A stretch of 64,000 bases of DNA. Origin: an uncultured Ruminococcus sp. GTDB taxonomy: Bacteria > Bacillota > Clostridia > Oscillospirales > Ruminococcaceae. Made by a program: the position numbers and the translations under genes. Positions 22,194 through 31,001 of the stretch are shown in pieces; the first letter of the stretch is position 1; each line of letters starts with the position of its first letter. Where the stretch lies: the NCBI GenBank assembly GCA_902762785.1, contig CACWPL010000003.1, positions 1-64,000 of the forward strand, given 5' to 3'. A model generated the notes under the pieces. It searched no databases. It had not been told where the DNA came from and was given only the letters and a program-made list of their open reading frames with translations.

Positions 22194-24217
22194 AGCTCCC
22201 GACACGCAAGCAGATCCACGGGTGGATCCAGGACTTCCGCCGGGACGTGATCCGCATGATGCGGCTCCATTTCGTCATGATCGCGATGGCGATCCTGATC
22301 CTGGTGTTCCTGCTGATGCTCGGCTCGATCAATATGATCATGAACACGGTGAGCCGCACGCAGTCCGCGCAGCTCCTCGAGCAGATCGCCAAGAGCGAGC
22401 GCTACGACACTGTGGACGGCTTCGGCCAGCAGATCCCGCCCGAGATGCAGGGCGGCATCCCGCCCGAGATGCAGGGCGAGACGCCCCCCGACGGCACGCC
22501 CCCTGAGACACAGGAGGGCGAGACCCGTCCCGAGAACGCGCCCCCTGCGACCGACCCCGGTGAGACCCGTCCTGCCGCTGCGCCGCCGGACGGTACTGCA
22601 CCCACGGATGCGGCGCCGACGGAGGGGACCGTACCTGCGGACGCGGCACCGACGGTCCGGCAAGGCGCCGGCATGATCGCGCCGCTGTCCTGGGGAGACC
22701 AGGGCTTCGAGCCGCGTCCCGGCGGCCGCCGTCCCTGGGACGAGCAGCCGACCGAGCCGGAGGATGTCGACAGCGACGACGATCCCCCCGACGACTGGGG
22801 CGAATGGGGGCGTTGGCCCGAGGACTGGGAGCGTCCCTCCGATGACGTCCCGCCGCCGTGGATGCAGACCGAGCCGCCCGTGACCGAGGCGCCTGCCCCG
22901 GAGACACCGCCCACGGCCGCGCCCGCACCGGCCGATCCTCCCGCCGCGCCGGTCGAGCCTGTGCCGGCCGATCCCGCGCCGGCCGAGCCTGCGCCGGAGG
23001 ATCCCGCGCCCGTCGTGGAGGAGCCGCCCCTCACCGATGCGCCCACGGAGACGGATCCCCCCACGGAGACCGACCCGACCACCGAGACGACCACCACCGC
23101 CGAGACGACTGCGCCCGCTCCCTCCACCGTCGAGGAGACGCCGCCGCCCAAGCCCGGTGAGAGCGGCTATGTCGGCGGGGACGGCCGCGGGATGCGCGAC
23201 ATGCGCCCCGACCGCTGGAGCGTCTCCGTCACCATCGACCACTTCGCCATCCTCGTGGATGCGGACGGCGGCTTCCTCGCGCTGCGCAACACCGAGGACT
23301 ACACCGAGGACGAGGCCAAGGAGATCATGACCGGCATCCTCGAGACCGGCAAGCAGCAGGGCATGTACGGCTGGCTGCAGTATTACGTCGAGCCGAAGAG
23401 CTACGGCACGCTCATCGTCATCACCGACAAGACCTCCGACCAGGGCCTGTTGAACGGCCTCTTCCGCACGACCTTCATCATCGGTGTGCTGATGCTGCTC
23501 GTGCTGCTGACCATCCTGATCTTCTCCTCGCGCTGGATCACGCTGCCGGTGCAGCAGGCGTTCAAGCGGCAGAAGCAGTTCGTCTCCGATGCGGGGCACG
23601 AGCTGAAAACGCCCATCGCCGTCCTCACCGCCAATGCCGACATCCTCAAGGATGAGATCGGCGAGAACAAGTGGCTCGGCTATATGGACGAGCAGATCGG
23701 CCGGATGAACACCCTCGTCGGCGACCTCCTGCGCCTTGCCCGCATGGACAACGCCACGCAGGAATATACCTTCGCGGACTTCGACCTCTCCATGGCCGTG
23801 GCCGCCACGACCCTCCCCTTCGAGAGCGCCGCCTTCGAGCAGCACCGCACCCTCGAGATGGACGTGCAGCCGAACGTCACCTACAACGGCAGCGAGCAGC
23901 ACATCCGCCAGCTCTGCGCCATCTTCATCGACAACGCGATCAAGTATTCCAATGAGAACGGCCTCATCAAGGTCACGCTCATGAAGCGCGGCGAGCACTG
24001 CATCCTCGAGTTCTACAACACCGGCTGCGAGATCGGCCCGAGCGAGACGGAGAAGATCTTCGAGCGCTTCTACCGCGGCGATAAAGCCCGCAATAAGGGC
24101 AAGAACGGCTACGGCCTCGGCCTTGCCATCGCCAAGAGCATCATGGACGTCCACAAGATCCGCATCCAGGTGACCTGCGAGCAGGGCAAATGGATCCGCT
24201 TCCTGCTGACGATGTGA
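22190..24217 (+). CDS. Sensor histidine kinase with long Pro/Thr/Glu-rich exterior
   Basis: 675 residues. TM1 is at about 26-50 and TM2 at about 427-447. Between them lies a ~375-residue extracytoplasmic region; its first ~270 residues are low complexity, with repeats such as IPPEMQG, PETPP and DPAPAEPAPEDP, before a short folded part (WSVSVTIDHFAILVDADGGF) just ahead of TM2. HisKA contains H470 (DAGHELKTP), followed by HATPase_c with the N box (FIDNAIKYSNENG) and glycine box (GYGLGLAIAKS). It phosphorylates the response regulator encoded upstream. The extended proline-rich exterior could span peptidoglycan or act as a wall tension probe. That is inference. Confidence 0.93.
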   Translation: MKLPTRKQIHGWIQDFRRDVIRMMRLHFVMIAMAILILVFLLMLGSINMIMNTVSRTQSAQLLEQIAKSERYDTVDGFGQQIPPEMQGGIPPEMQGETPPDGTPPETQEGETRPENAPPATDPGETRPAAAPPDGTAPTDAAPTEGTVPADAAPTVRQGAGMIAPLSWGDQGFEPRPGGRRPWDEQPTEPEDVDSDDDPPDDWGEWGRWPEDWERPSDDVPPPWMQTEPPVTEAPAPETPPTAAPAPADPPAAPVEPVPADPAPAEPAPEDPAPVVEEPPLTDAPTETDPPTETDPTTETTTTAETTAPAPSTVEETPPPKPGESGYVGGDGRGMRDMRPDRWSVSVTIDHFAILVDADGGFLALRNTEDYTEDEAKEIMTGILETGKQQGMYGWLQYYVEPKSYGTLIVITDKTSDQGLLNGLFRTTFIIGVLMLLVLLTILIFSSRWITLPVQQAFKRQKQFVSDAGHELKTPIAVLTANADILKDEIGENKWLGYMDEQIGRMNTLVGDLLRLARMDNATQEYTFADFDLSMAVAATTLPFESAAFEQHRTLEMDVQPNVTYNGSEQHIRQLCAIFIDNAIKYSNENGLIKVTLMKRGEHCILEFYNTGCEIGPSETEKIFERFYRGDKARNKGKNGYGLGLAIAKSIMDVHKIRIQVTCEQGKWIRFLLTM

Positions 24218-24224
24218 GACACGA

Positions 24225-24261
24225 ACGCCCTCCCCGGCATCACGCTGGGGAGGGCGTCTTT
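24225..24261 (+). terminator. Terminator of the two-component operon
   Basis: 11-bp stem ACGCCCTCCCC/GGGGAGGGCGT followed by CTTTT. Abuts the stop of the convergent GNAT gene. Confidence 0.88.
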
Positions 24262-24786
24262 TCAGGTATCCTTGCGGTAGAGGACCGGGATGAAGTCCGG
24301 CACGATCGTGCGGAGGTAGGCGACGAAGCGGTCGAAGGCGGCCTTGTCGAACGGTCCCGCGCACGCGAGGGAGAACTCCGCGCCGTCATAGGTGCTGTAC
24401 CATCCCGTCTCCGTGAAGCCCGCCCGCTCGTAGAACGCGCGGCGCCGCGCCCGGATGGGGTCGCCGTCCGGCGTCTCGAACTCGACCACGAGCATGTCCC
24501 CCGCCGCACGCCCCCGCAGCAGCGCGAGCGCACGGCTCCCGAGCCCCTGTGAGCGCCGGTCCGCTGCGACGGCCAGATACGCCAGATACTGCACCCGCTC
24601 ATAGCGCCGCACGGCCAGAAATCCCACGAGCGTCCCGGCATCGTCCCGGATGCCGAGCAGGTCGAGGCGGCCGTCCCCGGTGGCGATCAGGTCGGCGATC
24701 GCGACACGCTCCTCCGGCGGGAACGCAGCCTCGTTGATCGCGTCGAGCGCCGGCACGTCCGCCGGCATGACAGTGCAAAGCTCCAT
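24262..24786 (-). CDS. GNAT-family N-acetyltransferase
   Basis: 174 residues from ATG 24784-24786 (AGAGGTGA upstream); the longer frame overlaps the PPTase gene. The acetyl-CoA binding motif A is VAADRRSQGLGSRALALL (about 75-95), and the C-terminal YERAGFTETG matches motif B. Acetyl acceptor unknown. It is last in a unit DtxR regulator - PPTase - GNAT on the minus strand and ends at the convergent terminator of the two-component operon. Confidence 0.85.
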   Translation of the reverse strand: MELCTVMPADVPALDAINEAAFPPEERVAIADLIATGDGRLDLLGIRDDAGTLVGFLAVRRYERVQYLAYLAVAADRRSQGLGSRALALLRGRAAGDMLVVEFETPDGDPIRARRRAFYERAGFTETGWYSTYDGAEFSLACAGPFDKAAFDRFVAYLRTIVPDFIPVLYRKDT

Positions 24787-24791
24787 GGCCG

Positions 24792-25349
24792 TCACCTCTT
24801 CACGCACACGCTCACCGCGAACGGCGGCAGGAGCGTCTGCCAGAACTGTGCATCGTCCCGATTTGAGGGGACATCGCCCTCGCGGGGCGTGAAGCAGAGC
24901 GTCCGCATCGGGTAGCGGATGCCGATGCCGGTCATCTTGACGTAGGACTCCTTGAGCGTCCAGAGGCGCGTGAAGAGCATGTCGGGATCGTCGGAGACGG
25001 CCAGGGCGGCGCGCTCCTCGTCCGCAAAGCACCGCGCCGCCACGCGCTCACGCAGCGGCCGCCGTGCCTCACAGTCCACCCCGCACGGCCGCGCCGCGAG
25101 CAGACACGCCGCCATCCCCTTGCAGTGGGACAGGCTCATGTGGACGGGGACGTTCGTGAAGTAGGGCTTGCCGTCCTCCGTGGCCGCGAGCTGCGGCGCC
25201 GCCGGGAGGACGATGCCCCGCTCGTCTGCCCAGACCGTCAGCGCCTCGCGGAGCAGGGCGTGGGCGGCATCGTGGAGCTGCTGGGGCGTCCCGTCGGCGG
25301 GGGAGACGAAAAGCGCTCCCAGCGCAGGCGGGAGCGGCAGTCGTGTCAT
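24792..25349 (-). CDS. 4'-phosphopantetheinyl transferase (Sfp type)
   Basis: 185 residues; ATG at 25347-25349 overlaps the preceding gene's stop by 4 nt. Conserved motifs are VHMSLSHCKG (substrate loop), GVDCEARR (Mg-binding Asp-x-Glu) and WTLKESYVKMTG (catalytic Trp-x-x-Lys-Glu). It transfers phosphopantetheine from CoA to acyl, peptidyl or aryl carrier proteins. Sfp-type enzymes usually serve secondary metabolism, though they can replace AcpS. No NRPS or PKS genes are in the window. Confidence 0.92.
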   Translation of the reverse strand: MTRLPLPPALGALFVSPADGTPQQLHDAAHALLREALTVWADERGIVLPAAPQLAATEDGKPYFTNVPVHMSLSHCKGMAACLLAARPCGVDCEARRPLRERVAARCFADEERAALAVSDDPDMLFTRLWTLKESYVKMTGIGIRYPMRTLCFTPREGDVPSNRDDAQFWQTLLPPFAVSVCVKR

Positions 25350-25738
25350 CCTAGCACCTTCGGCTCGTAGCCGCGCTCGACCATCCACGCACGCAGGCGC
25401 AGATACGTCTCCTCGCTGATGACGTGCTCGATCTTGCAGGCGTCCTTCTCGGCGGTCACGGCATTGACGCCGAGGTGCTCGGCGAAGAAATCGGTGATGA
25501 GGGTGTGGCGCTCGTAGACGGAGATGGCGCGCTCGCGGCCGTGCTTCGTCAGCTTGACGGCGCCGCCGTCCCCGACCGTGATGAAGCCCTCCTCGCGCAG
25601 GATGCGCATGGCACGGCTCACGCTCGCCTTCGTATAGCCAAGCTCATTGGCGATGTCCACCGCGCGCACAAAGGGGGAGCGCTGGGTGAGCAGGTAGATG
25701 GTCTCCAGATAATCCTCGCCGGATTCATGAATCGACAT
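25346..25738 (-). CDS. DtxR/MntR-family metal-dependent regulator
   Basis: 130 residues. N-terminal HTH (VRAVDIANELGYTKASVSRA) and a dimerisation/metal domain. Candidate metal ligands are D9 and E12 (GEDYLETIY), the His in ERHTLI, and Cys-x-x-Glu-His in DACKIEHVIS. The Cys at that position corresponds to the DtxR-type ligand set, whereas MntR of Bacillus has Glu there. That points to Fe rather than Mn, as inference. There is no SH3-like third domain. It controls metal uptake genes, not identified here. First gene of the unit with PPTase and GNAT. Confidence 0.88.
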   Translation of the reverse strand: MSIHESGEDYLETIYLLTQRSPFVRAVDIANELGYTKASVSRAMRILREEGFITVGDGGAVKLTKHGRERAISVYERHTLITDFFAEHLGVNAVTAEKDACKIEHVISEETYLRLRAWMVERGYEPKVLG

Positions 25739-25783
25739 AGCGGGTCTCCTTTCGCGCCGCCATCGTGTGCGGCCTCTTCTCTC

Positions 25784-25812
25784 ATTTTACCACATCCTGA
25801 ATAAAAAATCAA
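25784..25812 (-). promoter_or_regulatory. Promoter of the DtxR-family gene
   Basis: On the minus strand TTGATT (25807-25812), 17-nt spacer, TAAAAT (25784-25789), extended TGTGG. Upstream TTTCCAAAA is shared with the rimP and polA promoters. Confidence 0.78.
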
Positions 25813-25960
25813 CTCATTTTGGAAACTTTTTCGGGACGATGAGGACAAAATGGCCGGATAGCGCGGAGAATGGGGAATTCTGGGGGATGTGTCTGAATGG
25901 AGCATTTTTTTACGACGTCCCATCAGGCCGCGCGCTAGGCGGGAGCGGTGCCGTCATCAT

Positions 25961-25975
25961 GTAAATGCTATTTAC
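25961..25975. promoter_or_regulatory. Candidate operator GTAAAT-GCT-ATTTAC
   Basis: Perfect 6-bp inverted repeat with a 3-nt centre, 10 bp upstream of the -35 box of the ABC exporter promoter. The binding protein is unknown. Confidence 0.45.
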
Positions 25976-25985
25976 ACGGTATGTA

Positions 25986-26014
25986 TTGACATCGTTTTTA
26001 AATTATGCTATAAT
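25986..26014 (+). promoter_or_regulatory. Promoter of the NatAB-like exporter
   Basis: TTGACA (25986-25991), 17-nt spacer, TATAAT (26009-26014), extended TATGC. The leader to the start codon is about 285 nt and contains the repeat blocks. Confidence 0.85.
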
Positions 26015-26107
26015 AGTCAATGACCGGGAGAGATGTGCCCAGGAGTTTGTAAACCACATTGACAGCAAACAAAAGAGAACGGGGGGATGGGGGGAGCGCG
26101 GCGGCGC

Positions 26108-26256
26108 GGGGCGTGACCGAGCGAAGCGCAGCGGAGGGAGGTTTAGCCCCGCAGACTTATCGCCGATGTGCGCCCCACAGGACATGGGGGGTATGGGGGG
26201 AGCGCGGCGGTGCGGGGCGTGACCGAACGCAGCGCAGCGGAGTGAGGTGTAGCCCC
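26108..26256. repeat. Two 43-bp GGGGCGTGAC...AGCCCC blocks
   Basis: Copies at 26108-26150 and 26214-26256, each related to 15406-15448. Both lie in the 5' leader of the ABC exporter mRNA, so the terminal GGGGC/GCCCC pairing could form RNA stems there. Confidence 0.82.
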
Positions 26257-26305
26257 GCAGTTGTATGGCCGCCGCGATCCCCCCATTTTAAAGGAGGAAC
26301 ATAAT

Positions 26306-27037
26306 ATGCCACTTGCACTCGAAGTCCAAGGGCTCACGAAGTCCTACGGCAAGAAGCTGGCCGTGGACCATGTGAGCTTCACCATCGAGAAAGGCCAGAT
26401 CTTCGGCCTGATGGGCATGAACGGCGCCGGGAAGACGACCATCCTGCGGATGCTCGCGACCCTGCTCCGGCCGGACAGCGGCGATGCCCTCATCGACGGC
26501 CACAGCGTCGTCAAGGAACCCGACCAGGTGCGCGCGCGCATCTGCTATCTCCCGGACGAGGCCGGCGCGTACCGCACCATGACCGGGGAGGCGTATCTCG
26601 CGTTCATCGCGGGACTGTATTTCAAGAAGCCCGAGGAGCAGAAGGCCTGCATCGAACGCGGCCGCGAGATCTGCGGCCTCGGGGACGCGCTCTCCCAGAA
26701 GATCGCGACCTACTCCCGCGGCATGACCCGCAAGCTCGTCCTCGCGCGGACGGTCATGGCACAGCCGGTGCTCGCCATCCTCGATGAGCCGACCTCCGGC
26801 CTGGATGTGCTCAATTCGCTCGACATCCGCAAGTCCATCCGCGATTGTGCCGAAAAATACGGCACCGCCTTCCTCCTCTCCTCCCACCACATGCAGGAGG
26901 TCCATACCATGGCCGACCGCTGCGCCATCATGAAGGACGGCGTCTTCCTCGCGGACGGCACCCCGGATGAGCTCCTTGCCCGCTACGAGGCCGATACCCT
27001 CGAGCGCGTGTTTGAAAAGGCGGTGAGAGGCGTATGA
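26306..27037 (+). CDS. ABC transporter ATP-binding protein (NatA-like)
   Basis: 243 residues from ATG 26306-26308, behind AAAGGAGGAAC; a longer frame into the repeat DNA is rejected. Walker A GMNGAGKTT, signature YSRGMTRKL, Walker B LAILDEPTSGLD and H-loop SSHHM are all present. It powers the membrane partner encoded next (4-nt ATGA overlap). The pairing with an ABC-2 permease with large extracytoplasmic loop resembles NatAB-type exporters. Substrate unknown; sodium, antimicrobial or peptide export are possibilities. Confidence 0.92.
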   Translation: MPLALEVQGLTKSYGKKLAVDHVSFTIEKGQIFGLMGMNGAGKTTILRMLATLLRPDSGDALIDGHSVVKEPDQVRARICYLPDEAGAYRTMTGEAYLAFIAGLYFKKPEEQKACIERGREICGLGDALSQKIATYSRGMTRKLVLARTVMAQPVLAILDEPTSGLDVLNSLDIRKSIRDCAEKYGTAFLLSSHHMQEVHTMADRCAIMKDGVFLADGTPDELLARYEADTLERVFEKAVRGV

Positions 27038-28329
27038 AGAATCTGCTGAAAAAAGAGCTGTCGGAGCTGTTCAACCGGCAGATGCTGATCTCGCTGTTCA
27101 TCGGCTTTTTCATCACAGCGATGCTCGGCGGGCTCATGACCTCGACCATCTCCGAGAGCGTGGCCGATACCGGCACCGTCCACATCATCGACATGGACGG
27201 CACCGACTTCACCCGCGCCGTCCTCGACGAGCTGCGGGCGCAGGGCTACGAGGTCGAGACTGCCGAGTCCTTCGAGACTGCCGTCGCGCAGGACGGATGG
27301 ACGGAGGCCGCCGTCTTCCCTGCCGGGATGAGCGCGCAGCTCCTCGATGCCCATGAGGCCGCCGCGATCGAGCATTATACGCTCCTGCGGTCGACCTCGA
27401 TGCTGGCCTCCATGGTCGGGCAGACCACGAGCGCGGATGCTGCGACCGATGCGCTGACACATGTCTATGATGTGACGGTCTACGGCGAGGACGGCTTCCT
27501 CGAGGAGCCCGTCTCCATCGAAAAATACACCCGCGCCAACGATGTCACCGTGAAGGCCGACCCCGTGGCGGTGATCGGCTCGCTGGCGATGTTCGACCAG
27601 TTCATGCCGCTCGTGCTGTTCCTGCTCGTCGTGCTGACGGCGCAGACCATCATCACGGCCATCGCCTCCGAAAAGACCGACAAGACCCTCGAGACGCTGC
27701 TCTCCTCGCCCGTCAAGCGCGTGGAGATCCTGGGCGCGAAGATGCTCGCCGCGCTGATCGTGGCGCTGACGTACACGGTCTCCTACGGCCTCGGCTTCGC
27801 GATCTCGCTGTATACGACGGTCAGCCACGGGATCGAAACGAACGGCATCGACATCGGCGGTGCGTTCACGCAGGTCGTGGAGAACAGGATCGCCGTGCAG
27901 ACGCTCGGCCTCGAGATCCCGGCCTACGCCTGGATCGGCGTCATCGCACAGCTCCTGCTGACGCTGGGCATCTCGCTGACGGCGTCCATCATCCTCGGTG
28001 CGCTCGTGGACGACCCCAAGACCGCACAGTCCGCCTCGCTGCCGATCATGCTCTGCACGATGTTCCCCTACATCCTGTCGATGGTCTCGGACATCCGCAG
28101 TCTCTCGCTCGGCGTGCGCTCGCTGCTCTACGCGATCCCGTTCACGCATACCTTCATCGCCACCGCGGCGATGCGCTTCCATGACTACCCCCTCTTCTGG
28201 GGCGGCCTCATCTACCAGGCCGTGTTCCTCGCCGCCCTCCTCGCCCTCGCCCTGCGCGTCTACAGCTCGGACATCCTCTTCGTGCATCAGGGCTTCTTCA
28301 AGCGGAAGGGGAACGAGGTCAAGGAGTGA
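27034..28329 (+). CDS. ABC-2 type permease (NatB-like)
   Basis: 431 residues. The N-terminal cytoplasmic segment LLKKELSELFNRQM is followed by TM1, an extracytoplasmic domain of about 140 residues, then five more TM helices (FDQFMPLVLFLLVVLTAQTI onwards). The SEKTDKTLETLLSSPVKRVE motif typical of ABC-2 permeases follows TM2. It is coupled to the ATPase gene by a 4-nt overlap and ends before a strong terminator. Confidence 0.9.
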   Translation: MKNLLKKELSELFNRQMLISLFIGFFITAMLGGLMTSTISESVADTGTVHIIDMDGTDFTRAVLDELRAQGYEVETAESFETAVAQDGWTEAAVFPAGMSAQLLDAHEAAAIEHYTLLRSTSMLASMVGQTTSADAATDALTHVYDVTVYGEDGFLEEPVSIEKYTRANDVTVKADPVAVIGSLAMFDQFMPLVLFLLVVLTAQTIITAIASEKTDKTLETLLSSPVKRVEILGAKMLAALIVALTYTVSYGLGFAISLYTTVSHGIETNGIDIGGAFTQVVENRIAVQTLGLEIPAYAWIGVIAQLLLTLGISLTASIILGALVDDPKTAQSASLPIMLCTMFPYILSMVSDIRSLSLGVRSLLYAIPFTHTFIATAAMRFHDYPLFWGGLIYQAVFLAALLALALRVYSSDILFVHQGFFKRKGNEVKE

Positions 28330-28362
28330 GCGCCTGTTGATACAGATATACCCAAATACAGC

Positions 28363-28399
28363 GAGCCCCCCGTTCCACAACAGGGGGCTCGTTCTTTTA
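28363..28399 (+). terminator. Terminator of the NatAB-like operon
   Basis: 8-bp stem GAGCCCCC/GGGGGCTC followed by GTTCTTTTA. It overlaps the stop codon of the convergent cyclophilin gene. Confidence 0.82.
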
Positions 28400-29053
28400 C
28401 TTTGCAAGGAAATCGTTCATCGTGACCTGGACGCGGGGGTCGCCGTTCTCGGCGGGGTCGATCATCTCGACCTTCTCCATGATGATGGGGGATGTCGGGG
28501 AGGACACCGCACCGTCGTTGCCGACCACGCGCTCGACCTTCAGGAAGTCGTCCACGACCTCCATGCCCTCGGTGACTTCACCGAACGCGGCATAGTTGCC
28601 GTCGAGGAAGGTGCAGTCGCCATAGCAGATGAAGAACTGGCTCGAGGCGCTGTCCGGGTCGCTGCTGCGCGCCATGGAGACGACGCCGCGCGTGTGGGAA
28701 AGCGTGTTCTCCACGCCGTTCGAGGAGAACTCGCCCTTGATGGTCTGCTCGCTGCCGCCCATGCCGGTGCCCTGCGGGTCGCCGCCCTGTGCCATGAAAT
28801 CATCCACGACACGGTGGAACGTCAGGCCGTCATAAAAGCCCTGCTCCACGAGCGTCTGGAAGTTCTCGCAGGTGATCGGTGCCACGTCCGGGTGGAGCGT
28901 GATGACGAAGGTGCTGCCGTTCGCTGCACCTGCGGCCTCGGTCGCCTGCTGCTCACTGCCGCTCGTGCCATTGCCGCCGCAGCCGGTCAGCACTGCGCCC
29001 ATGCAGAGCCCCGCGAGCATCGCGGCGGCCATGCGGAAGAAACGTCTTTTCAT
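28397..29053 (-). CDS. Cyclophilin-type peptidyl-prolyl isomerase lipoprotein
   Basis: 218 residues. A lipoprotein signal peptide with lipobox VLTGC (C25) is followed by a short Ser/Gly linker and a cyclophilin domain (about 45-205): FHRVVDDFMAQGGDPQGTG and SQFFICYGD carry the active-site Arg, Phe and Gln-type residues. It catalyses proline isomerisation during folding of exported proteins on the outer face of the membrane. Downstream of a small conserved gene and a Gld-type operon on the same strand. Confidence 0.93.
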   Translation of the reverse strand: MKRRFFRMAAAMLAGLCMGAVLTGCGGNGTSGSEQQATEAAGAANGSTFVITLHPDVAPITCENFQTLVEQGFYDGLTFHRVVDDFMAQGGDPQGTGMGGSEQTIKGEFSSNGVENTLSHTRGVVSMARSSDPDSASSQFFICYGDCTFLDGNYAAFGEVTEGMEVVDDFLKVERVVGNDGAVSSPTSPIIMEKVEMIDPAENGDPRVQVTMNDFLAK

Positions 29054-29071
29054 CGTAGTCGTTACTCTCCT

Positions 29072-29344
29072 TTACTTGTTTGCTCTGTCGAGCCAGATGG
29101 CGGAGACCTCCAGCGCATCGTAGAGCGTATCACGCTCGCCGTTCTTGACGATCGCCTCGATAGGGTTCAGCTTTTCGTCAGTCGCCATGAGATAGAAACG
29201 CACCTTCTGTGCCACGCGGATGCCGCCGACGTCCTTCATCTTCTCGGCCTGCAGCATCACGACATGCGGATCGCTCATGTAGCCGAAATAGAGCTCGTCG
29301 CCGCAGCGTACCAGCGGATAGCCCTTGTAAGTCATCATTTCCAT
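29072..29344 (-). CDS. Conserved hypothetical protein, 90 aa
   Basis: ATG at 29342-29344 with AAAGGAG upstream; a longer frame would overlap the DUF4340 gene. Soluble, alpha/beta (YPLVRCGDELYFGYMSDPHV). It looks like a small conserved Clostridia protein of unknown function. It sits between the DUF4340 gene and the cyclophilin lipoprotein, 18 nt before the latter, so co-transcription is likely. No motif allows a functional call. Confidence 0.75.
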   Translation of the reverse strand: MEMMTYKGYPLVRCGDELYFGYMSDPHVVMLQAEKMKDVGGIRVAQKVRFYLMATDEKLNPIEAIVKNGERDTLYDALEVSAIWLDRANK

Positions 29345-29393
29345 GTGTGGGTACTCCTTTCTATAGACACCGCAGCGCGAGGCCGCGGAAGGA

Positions 29394-31001
29394 TCACTGC
29401 CAAGACTCCCGGAAGGTCTGAGACGCATCGTCGAAGATCGAGACATTGTAGTCCAGCGTGTCCAGACAGGACGTGCGGATCACATAGCTCGCCACGCCGT
29501 CACGCGCCACGACCGTCTTGAGGTCGGAGATCTTGTAGAAGCTGATGGTGTAGTCCCAACGCCCGGACTGCGAACGTACCTTGACCTCGGCGTCCGGCTC
29601 GCCCTCGGGCAGCTCCCCGATGTAGAGCTCCTCACCGTAGATGTTCAGCAGGAAGCGGTAGAGCAGGCGGAAGCGCTCGGTCTCGACCTTGGCCCCATCC
29701 TTGCGGACCTCGAAGTCGTCCTGTCCCGTGCCCTTGCAGTCGAACGCGAGCGCGCCGGAGCGGCCGGAGACGCTCAGCTCCCCGATGTCCCAGACGTTCG
29801 TCACGAAGATGTTCGCGCTCGTGATGTCGCCCGGCTGCACGGTCGCCCAGACATCGTTCTCGGACGAGATGCCCCAGATGATGTCCTCGCCCTCGAGGTA
29901 GGTGTAGTAGCAGGACGTGCCGCCCGCGGTCTGGTAGGCGTCGCCGATGGTCAGGGTGTAGGAATTGCCGTCGTCACACTGCATCACCACGGTGCAGAAC
30001 GGGTCGGCGAGGCCATACTTGGCCAGGTCCGCCTCGGTCGGCCGCACCTCGACGATCTCCTGCGCGGTCAGACCGAACATGCCGTTCGTGACCGGCGAGG
30101 ACTTCTCCGGCGTCAGGTAGGAAAAGATCGGCTCGAGCATGGTGTGGGTGGACGCGGTGCCGCCGACGGTGTCGTCATCGGCATTCTCGTAGTCATATTC
30201 CAGATAGATGTCCCAGTCGAGGTCCTTCCGCGAGACGCGCAGGGACTGCACGATGGGATAGCTCTCCGCATCCGGCTCCTCGAGCACGGTGGTGGAGAGG
30301 AAGGCCTCGGCCGGCTTCTGGTAGTTGGCCACCAGCGAGCTCTGCACGAGGTAGACCGTGTCCCCGACCGCGCAGTAGGTGCGCGTCTGGTCAAGGGGCG
30401 AGGGATCGCCGACGAGGAAGTGCAGGTCGGTGTTGTCGATATAGTGCAGTGTCACGTCCGCCTTGGGGTCGGCCAGGCCGTACTTGCCAAGGTCGGCGGC
30501 GTGCTCCTCGATGGTCTCGAGGCCGGTGAGCTTGCTGCCGTTGTTGGCGAGGGTGGAGAGGAGGTCTTGATCCATCCGCAGTCCCTCATAGCCCACGATG
30601 CCGAACTGCTCGGCCGCATCGAGCTGCGCGGTGAGGCGCTCGACCGTGAAGCCGTCCTTGCCGCCGATCTCGATCCGGTCGATCTCCTCCGGGGCGCCGT
30701 TGCCGAGCGTCACGCCCGCGCGCTCGTCATCGTCGAGCAGACTACTGAGCAGTGCGCTGGTGTCGGGGCCTTCGCCGGCATCGTCCTTGGGCAGGAGCGT
30801 CACCGCGAGCATCCCGCACCCGAGCGCGATCAGCACGCAGCCGCCGATGATGAGGCCCTTTGCGTTCCGGGAGAGGCCGCCGGACTTGGCCGCCTCCGCC
30901 GCCGGACGCGCGGCATCGCCGAAGATGGAGTCCGCCTCGATGCTGGCGTTCTCGGCCACATGCTCCGGCTGCACCTCTGTGTTCTTGTTCTCCTCGGTCA
31001 T
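29394..31001 (-). CDS. DUF4340 domain protein of the Gld-type ABC operon
   Basis: 535 residues. Acidic N-terminus, one TM (GLIIGGCVLIALGCGMLAVT, about 48-68), then a large extracytoplasmic region with two repeated DUF4340-like modules. Each includes a KYGLADP-x6-V segment (near 170 and 330). Its start overlaps the GldG-like gene by 4 nt. DUF4340 proteins accompany GldA/F/G-like ABC systems outside Bacteroidetes. They probably act as the extracytoplasmic part of the transporter complex. Substrate unknown. Confidence 0.85.
   Translation of the reverse strand: MTEENKNTEVQPEHVAENASIEADSIFGDAARPAAEAAKSGGLSRNAKGLIIGGCVLIALGCGMLAVTLLPKDDAGEGPDTSALLSSLLDDDERAGVTLGNGAPEEIDRIEIGGKDGFTVERLTAQLDAAEQFGIVGYEGLRMDQDLLSTLANNGSKLTGLETIEEHAADLGKYGLADPKADVTLHYIDNTDLHFLVGDPSPLDQTRTYCAVGDTVYLVQSSLVANYQKPAEAFLSTTVLEEPDAESYPIVQSLRVSRKDLDWDIYLEYDYENADDDTVGGTASTHTMLEPIFSYLTPEKSSPVTNGMFGLTAQEIVEVRPTEADLAKYGLADPFCTVVMQCDDGNSYTLTIGDAYQTAGGTSCYYTYLEGEDIIWGISSENDVWATVQPGDITSANIFVTNVWDIGELSVSGRSGALAFDCKGTGQDDFEVRKDGAKVETERFRLLYRFLLNIYGEELYIGELPEGEPDAEVKVRSQSGRWDYTISFYKISDLKTVVARDGVASYVIRTSCLDTLDYNVSIFDDASQTFRESWQ

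Larger units (their letters stand above)
25739..26305. other. 567-bp intergenic region: promoters, operator and mosaic repeats
   Basis: Contains the leftward promoter of the DtxR-family gene, a 15-bp palindrome, a rightward promoter and two 43-bp copies of the GGGGCGTGAC palindromic block. I see no coding region; the short frames through the repeats are not supported by ribosome sites. Confidence 0.75.
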
